This document shows positions 14,687 to 18,841 of a stretch of DNA of 18,841 nucleotides, piece by piece. This DNA is from CAVQGZ01 sp964400785. GTDB lineage: Bacteria > Actinomycetota > Actinomycetes > Jiangellales > Jiangellaceae. The notes beneath the pieces are model-generated. The model did no database searches, was not told where the DNA came from, and saw only the letters and a program-made list of their open reading frames with translations. The stretch spans positions 1-18,841 of the forward strand of contig CAYNWB010000043.1 of NCBI GenBank assembly GCA_964400785.1. Direction: 5' to 3'. A program made the translations under genes and the position numbers. Position 1 is the first letter of the stretch. Every line of letters starts with the position of its first letter.

Positions 14687-14707
14687 GTGCACCTGAGTCC
14701 ACCGGTG

Positions 14708-17011
14708 CTAGGCGACCGGCATCTCCTCGGGCGAGGCCTCCATCAGGCTGGCGCGCCGCTTGGAGACGACGATGGCTCCGACGACGACGGCCACCGCGGC
14801 CAGCGACACCGCGATCGAGATCGGCCGGCTGGCGTCGTCGCCGTAGTTCAGCTGAACCACCGCGGGTGCGATGAGCACCGACACGAGGTTCATGACCTTC
14901 AGCAGCGGGTTGATCGCCGGGCCTGCGGTGTCCTTGAAGGGGTCACCGACGGTGTCGCCGGTGACGGTCGCCGCGTGGGGCTCGGAGCCCTTGCCCCCGT
15001 ACAGGCCATCCTCGACCGTCTTCTTGGCGTTGTCCCAGGCCCCGCCCGAGTTCGCCAGGAACACCGCCATCAGCGAGCCGGCACCGATCGCGCCGGCCAG
15101 GAAGCCCGCGAGCGGTCCCACGCCCAGGCCGAAGCCGACCGCGATGGGCGTGAGGATGGCGAGCAGACCGGGGGTGACGAGCTCGCGCAGCGAGTCGCGT
15201 GTGCAGATGTCGACGACCCGTCCGTACTCGGGACGCTGGGTGCCGTCCATGATGCCCGGCATCGTCTTGAACTGCCGGCGCACCTCGAACACGACCGCAC
15301 CGGCGGCCCGCCCGACGGCGTTGACCGCCAGCCCCGAGAACATGAACACGACCGAGGCGCCGATGATGATGCCGACGAGGATGTTCGGGGCGTCCACGTT
15401 GCGGGTGAATGCCTCGGCCGACTCCCCGACCTGGGCGAGGGCCGTCAGGATCGAGTCGTTGTACGAGCCGAACAGGGCGGTCGCCGCGAGCACCGCGGTC
15501 GCGATCGCGATGCCCTTGGTGATCGCCTTGGTGGTGTTGCCGACCGCGTCGAGCTCGGTGAGGATCTTCGCGCCCTCCTCGTCGACGTCACCGGACATCT
15601 CGGCGATGCCTTGGGCGTTGTCGGAGACGGGGCCGAAGGTGTCCATGGCGACGATGACGCCGACCGTGGTCAGCAGGCCGGTGCCCGCGAGTGCCACGAG
15701 GAACAGCGACAGGACGACGCTGCCGCCACCGAGCAGGAAGGCGCTGTAGACCGCGCCCGCGATGATGAGCGCGGTGTACACGGCCGACTCGAAGCCGACG
15801 GAGATGCCGGACAGGATGACGGTGGCGTGCCCGGTCAGCGAGGTGCGAGCCACGTCCTGCACGGGCTTGTGCTCGGTGCCGGTGAAGTACCCCGTGATCC
15901 ACAGGATGATCGCGGCGAGCACGATGCCGATGATCACGGCCACCGTGGCCAGCAGGCGCGGGTCGGACGAGATGGCCCGCTCGGCGATGTCGGCGTTGAG
16001 CGTGGCGAAGCCGTCGAAGGTGCTCGGCAGGTAGACGAACGCGGCGACGGCCGACAGCACCGCCGAGATGGCCGCGGAGATGTAGAACGACCGGTTGATC
16101 GTGACCAGTCCGCTCTCCTGGGGCCGAGGCCGCGTGAGGTAGATGCCGATGATCGCGGTGATCACCCCGACGGCCGGGATGATCAGCGGGAAGACCAGGC
16201 CCGGCTCGCCGACGGCGGCCCGGCCGAGGATGAGCGCGGCGACCAGCGTCACCGCGTACGACTCGAAGAGGTCGGCGGCCATGCCCGCGCAGTCGCCGAC
16301 GTTGTCGCCGACGTTGTCGGCGATGGTCGCGGCGTTGCGGGGGTCGTCCTCGGGGATGCCCTGCTCCACCTTGCCGACCAGGTCGGCTCCCACGTCCGCG
16401 GCCTTGGTGAAGATGCCGCCGCCGACACGCATGAACATGGCGAGCAGCGCCGCGCCGAAACCGAAGCCCTCGAGCACCGCCGGGGCGTCACCCTGGTAGA
16501 TGAGCACGACCGCGGCCGCTCCGAGCAGGCCGAGCCCGACGGTGGCCATACCGACCGTTCCGCCGGTGCGGAAGGCGATCTGCATCGCCGCGTCCCGGCC
16601 CTCGTTCTGCGCGGCTGCAGCCACCCGCAGGTTCGCCCGCACCGCCAGCCACATGCCCAGGTAGCCGATCGCGGCCGAGAACAACGCCCCCACGACGAAG
16701 AAGACCGACCGTCCGATCTTCACGTCGAGGTCGCCGGGTAGCACGAACAGCACCCCGAAGATGAGCACGACGAACAGGCCCAGGGTGCGGAACTGCCTGC
16801 TCAGGTAGGCCCCCGCTCCCTCCTGCACGGCCAGGGCGATCTCCTGCATGCGGGCGGTTCCCTCGCCGGCGGCGAGCACCTCCCGGCGGAACACGAACGC
16901 CATCGCCAGTGCGACCAGCGCGATCACCGCCACCAGAACCACGGCTGTGACGTTGCCGCTGCTCAGGGCGATATCGGTCGCGGTGTCGGCTGTCACGACT
17001 GGACCGCTCAT
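14708..17011 (-). CDS. hppA: K+-independent H+-translocating pyrophosphatase
   Basis: The 767-residue membrane protein couples hydrolysis of pyrophosphate to proton pumping, yielding phosphate and a proton gradient. It has the many hydrophobic helices of the M-PPase family (typically 15-17). Conserved catalytic segments are present: DVGADLVGKVEQGIPEDDPRN (207-226), then ADNVGDNVGDCAGMAADLFESY (231-252), MDTFGPVSDNAQGIAEM (456-472) and NSGGAWDNAKK near the end. GNTTKAITKG (491-500) has Lys495 and Thr498, where K+-dependent enzymes have Ala and Gly, so this pump should not need K+. The ATG at 17011 lies 4 nt after GAGGAGG; the open frame extends to 17158, but that part is unlike the family. It is transcribed alone between two hairpins. 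Confidence 0.96.
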   Translation of the reverse strand: MSGPVVTADTATDIALSSGNVTAVVLVAVIALVALAMAFVFRREVLAAGEGTARMQEIALAVQEGAGAYLSRQFRTLGLFVVLIFGVLFVLPGDLDVKIGRSVFFVVGALFSAAIGYLGMWLAVRANLRVAAAAQNEGRDAAMQIAFRTGGTVGMATVGLGLLGAAAVVLIYQGDAPAVLEGFGFGAALLAMFMRVGGGIFTKAADVGADLVGKVEQGIPEDDPRNAATIADNVGDNVGDCAGMAADLFESYAVTLVAALILGRAAVGEPGLVFPLIIPAVGVITAIIGIYLTRPRPQESGLVTINRSFYISAAISAVLSAVAAFVYLPSTFDGFATLNADIAERAISSDPRLLATVAVIIGIVLAAIILWITGYFTGTEHKPVQDVARTSLTGHATVILSGISVGFESAVYTALIIAGAVYSAFLLGGGSVVLSLFLVALAGTGLLTTVGVIVAMDTFGPVSDNAQGIAEMSGDVDEEGAKILTELDAVGNTTKAITKGIAIATAVLAATALFGSYNDSILTALAQVGESAEAFTRNVDAPNILVGIIIGASVVFMFSGLAVNAVGRAAGAVVFEVRRQFKTMPGIMDGTQRPEYGRVVDICTRDSLRELVTPGLLAILTPIAVGFGLGVGPLAGFLAGAIGAGSLMAVFLANSGGAWDNAKKTVEDGLYGGKGSEPHAATVTGDTVGDPFKDTAGPAINPLLKVMNLVSVLIAPAVVQLNYGDDASRPISIAVSLAAVAVVVGAIVVSKRRASLMEASPEEMPVA

Positions 17012-17015
17012 CCAT

Positions 17016-17022
17016 CCTCCTC
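17016..17022 (-). promoter_or_regulatory. Ribosome binding site of hppA
   Basis: GAGGAGG on the minus strand is close to a perfect anti-16S sequence and stands 4 nt before the ATG at 17011. It decides this start against the in-frame upstream ATG codons at 17032 and 17158. It is the strongest Shine-Dalgarno sequence in the window, in line with an abundant membrane pump. Confidence 0.85.
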
Positions 17023-17125
17023 GGTCAGACATCTGTTCGTGGGCATGTCGTGCAGCGTCCGTCGAGCAGGACCGGCCTGTGCCGGACATGGTCTGCCCGG
17101 ACCCGCCCCCGTCGGCTGGCGCCGC

Positions 17126-17131
17126 AGTGTA
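17126..17131 (-). promoter_or_regulatory. Candidate -10 box for hppA
   Basis: TACACT (TANNNT) lies on the minus strand between the STAS hairpin and hppA. It would give a leader of about 110 nt. It overlaps the 8-bp palindrome GTACGTAC at 17129-17136. No convincing -35 element is seen at the expected distance, so this is a weak prediction. Confidence 0.3.
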
Positions 17132-17158
17132 CGTACTGTCGAACGACCGTCCGGCCAC

Positions 17159-17184
17159 CCGGTAGGGACAAAGTCCCCCACCGG
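17159..17184 (-). terminator. Hairpin after the STAS gene
   Basis: On the minus strand CCGGT(GG)GGGAC, loop TTT, GTCCC(T)ACCGG forms two 5-bp helices with a G-U/bulge between them. It lies 40 bp downstream of the STAS stop and before the hppA promoter region. No U-tract follows. It probably ends the short STAS transcript. Confidence 0.55.
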
Positions 17185-17224
17185 CAGGGGAAAACGAAGC
17201 CGGACCAGGGCGCCGCCGTCCCGC

Positions 17225-17590
17225 TCAGGCCTGGGCGGCCAGGGTGGCCAGGGCGGTGTCCCGGTCCGGGTGCACCTCGAGCACCTCGTCCAGCCCGGTG
17301 AGGGCGAGCAGCCGCGCGACCCGGTCGTTTCCGACGGCGAGGTGCAGCCGTCCACCGCCCCGCTGCACAGCCTTGTGCGCACCGACGAGCTCGCCCAGAC
17401 CGGTGGAGTCCATGAAGGTCACCGCGGTGAGGTCGACGAGGACGGCGCGGCACGCGGGGTCGGCGACCACCTCGCCGACGGCGGCATCCAGGGCGGCACG
17501 CACCTGGGGCGCTGTGTGCAGGTCGACCTCTCCGGACACGTCGACGACCCACCCACCCGGCACCTTCTCGGAGCTGACCCCCAGGTCCAC
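17225..17590 (-). CDS. STAS-domain anti-sigma factor antagonist (BldG-like)
   Basis: The 121-residue protein is a single STAS domain of the SpoIIAA/RsbV/BldG type. It shows VVDVSGEVDLHTAP (16-28), the central strand AVLVDLTAVTFMDSTGLG with Ser62 in the usual phosphorylation position (DSTGLG), and a helix/strand end with LALTGLDEVLEVHPD. Such proteins bind an anti-sigma kinase when unphosphorylated and so free a sigma factor. The GTG at 17590 follows AGGGGGAC at good spacing; the frame is open to 17641, but those residues are not STAS-like. In Streptomyces bldG lies between hppA and a DEAD-box helicase together with an anti-sigma factor gene (apgA). Here the order is the same, but no kinase or anti-sigma gene is present beside it. 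The specific sigma factor is unknown. Confidence 0.92.
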   Translation of the reverse strand: MDLGVSSEKVPGGWVVDVSGEVDLHTAPQVRAALDAAVGEVVADPACRAVLVDLTAVTFMDSTGLGELVGAHKAVQRGGGRLHLAVGNDRVARLLALTGLDEVLEVHPDRDTALATLAAQA

Positions 17591-17658
17591 GTGTCCCCCT
17601 GCCGTGCACGGTCTCACCTGCGTGTGCCGGCATTCAACCATGCGGGGACACTGCCCTC
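17591..17658. promoter_or_regulatory. Divergent STAS/helicase promoter region
   Basis: These 68 bp separate two divergent genes and must hold both promoters unless they start inside the genes. GTGTCCCC at 17591-17598 and GGGGACAC at 17644-17651 form an 8-bp inverted repeat, each copy standing in the ribosome-site position of one gene. A perfect 10-bp palindrome, CCGTGCACGG, lies at 17602-17611. No good -35/-10 pair is recognised. Shared regulation is possible but unproven. Confidence 0.45.
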
Positions 17659-18841
17659 ATGGGCACCGCGCACGCGGCCGCTGCGACCTGCGCGGCCACA
17701 GACCGCGCCGTCGAGGCGCTGGGTGCTGCGCTGGTCCACCATGCCGCCCTGCCTGGCCGCCGAGAGGTGACCGCGGCATGGCCGGAGTGGGTCGACGAGG
17801 GGCTGCGGCACCGTCTGCAGTCGCTCGGGGTGTCGCGGCTGTGGCGACACCAGGCGGTCGCGGCCGACCTGGTGTGGCAGGGCACCGACGTCGCCCTGGC
17901 CACCGGCACCGCGTCCGGCAAGTCGCTGGCCTACCTGCTGCCTGCCCTCACCTGGGCACACGCGGCCCGATCCAGCAGCGCCCGCCGTGCCACGACGCTC
18001 TACCTCGCGCCGACCAAGGCGCTCGCGGCAGACCAGGCGTCCGCGATCGAGCGGCTGGCCGTCCCCGACGTCCGCGCCGCCGTCGTGGACGGCGACTCGT
18101 CGCGCGAGGAGCGGGACTGGGCGCGCCGGTACGCCCACGTGGTGCTGACCAACCCCGACATGCTGCACCGCTCGCTGCTGCCGGCACATCGGCACTGGGC
18201 CGAGGTGCTCGCCGGGCTGCGGCTCGTGGTGGTCGACGAGTCGCACCACTACCGCGGGGTGTTCGGGTCGCACGTCGCGTGGGTGCTGCGACGCCTGCTG
18301 CGGGTGGCAGCGTCCTACGGCGCCCGCCCGCAGGTGCTGGCTCTCTCGGCCACCATGGCCGATCCGGCAGGGACGGCGCAGCGCCTGTCGGGGCGAGCCG
18401 TCACGGCCATCACGGACGACTGCTCTCCCTCCGGGCCTAGAGACGTGCTGCTGGCCGACGCGACCGCCCATGCCGAGCAGTCCGGGCAGCAGGGGCTGAG
18501 CGCGGTGCTGCTGGCCGAGCTCTGCGGGACGGGCCATCCCACGATCGCGTTCGTGCGCTCCAGGCGCGCGAGTGAGGCCGTGGCAGAGCAGGCACGGACC
18601 GCGCTGGCGGCATCGAGCAGCCCCGCCCGCGTGGCCGCCTACCGAGGCGGCTACCTGCCCGAGGAGCGTCGCTCGATCGAGCGTGACCTGCGCAGCGGCG
18701 CCCTGACCGGGGTCGCCGCGACGAGCGCGCTGGAGCTCGGCGTCGACATCGCGGGCATGGACGCCGTGCTCGTCGCCGGGTGGCCGGGTACACGGTCGGC
18801 GTTCTGGCAGCAGGCCGGGCGGGCGGGTCGCGACGGGCGCC
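17659..18841 (+). CDS. DEAD/DEAH helicase, YprA/MrfA-like (partial)
   Basis: The frame runs open from the ATG at 17659 off the end of the window (394 codons seen). It is a superfamily 2 helicase of the YprA/MrfA type, which unwinds DNA and in Bacillus acts in mitomycin-damage repair. Visible motifs in order: Q-motif region (LWRHQAVAADLVWQG, about 61-75), motif I TGTASGKS (82-89), LAPTKALAADQ (Ia), TNPDML (Ic), motif II DESH (193-196) followed by HYRGVFGSH, motif III SAT (230-232), motif IV FVRSRR, motif V ATSALELGVDI, and motif VI QQAGRAGRDGR (384-394). The C-terminal DUF1998-type region expected for the family lies outside. GGGGACAC is 7 nt upstream of the ATG, a loose ribosome site. The linker between helicase lobes (about 240-275) seems short. 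The start could be off, but the identity is secure. Confidence 0.92.
   Translation, partial: MGTAHAAAATCAATDRAVEALGAALVHHAALPGRREVTAAWPEWVDEGLRHRLQSLGVSRLWRHQAVAADLVWQGTDVALATGTASGKSLAYLLPALTWAHAARSSSARRATTLYLAPTKALAADQASAIERLAVPDVRAAVVDGDSSREERDWARRYAHVVLTNPDMLHRSLLPAHRHWAEVLAGLRLVVVDESHHYRGVFGSHVAWVLRRLLRVAASYGARPQVLALSATMADPAGTAQRLSGRAVTAITDDCSPSGPRDVLLADATAHAEQSGQQGLSAVLLAELCGTGHPTIAFVRSRRASEAVAEQARTALAASSSPARVAAYRGGYLPEERRSIERDLRSGALTGVAATSALELGVDIAGMDAVLVAGWPGTRSAFWQQAGRAGRDGR

Noticed and set aside
14687..16741. 684-codon open frame on the + strand
   Set aside because: It lies entirely antisense to hppA and is Asp/Arg/Gly/His-rich, as expected from codon bias of the opposite strand; hppA has all family motifs.

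Overview
The window is high-GC actinobacterial chromosome. The non-ATG starts, GTGA/TTGA stop-start overlaps, -10 boxes placed for leaderless transcripts, and the gene set topA, tmk, holB, PSP1-family protein, TAP-like lipoprotein, H+-pyrophosphatase, STAS protein and DEAD/DEAH helicase all fit. The neighbourhood resembles the topA-hppA-bldG-helicase region of Streptomyces and relatives. A Micrococcales-type genome is my best guess, but the genus cannot be fixed from the sequence alone.

Left part (1 to about 2,790) is gene-poor and looks accessory. It holds an unrecognised 201-residue helical protein and a two-gene nucleotidyltransferase/HEPN (MNT-HEPN) toxin-antitoxin-like module, with long non-coding stretches between them. 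The HEPN reading frame has no ATG or GTG start and its only TTG lies near the 3' end; it appears to start at a CTG overlapping the stop of the nucleotidyltransferase gene. A perfect 16-bp palindrome abuts the predicted -10 box of the module. A tRNA-Thr(CGU) closes this segment, and its 3' end faces the accessory genes, as expected if the tRNA were an integration site.

Middle part (2,975 to 14,614): a gamma-glutamyltranspeptidase-family gene on the + strand converges on a tightly packed minus-strand run. In transcription order the run is topA, tmk, holB, PSP1-family protein, TAP-like lipoprotein hydrolase, a membrane alpha/beta-hydrolase and a class II lysyl-tRNA synthetase. Gaps are 25 nt or less and three junctions overlap, so one polycistronic transcript is likely. 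It links DNA topology and replication (topoisomerase I, dTMP kinase, clamp-loader delta') with a Cys-rich PSP1 protein, a cell-surface hydrolase and lysyl-tRNA supply. The synthetase resembles the catalytic part of LysX (lysyl-phosphatidylglycerol synthase/LysRS) more than standard LysS, which makes its membrane-hydrolase neighbour interesting.

Right part (14,646 to the end): a strong hairpin separates topA from hppA, a K+-independent H+-translocating membrane pyrophosphatase. Upstream of hppA lie a second hairpin and a STAS-domain anti-sigma-factor antagonist at the position of bldG. Divergent from it is the first half of a YprA/MrfA-type superfamily 2 helicase, cut by the window end.
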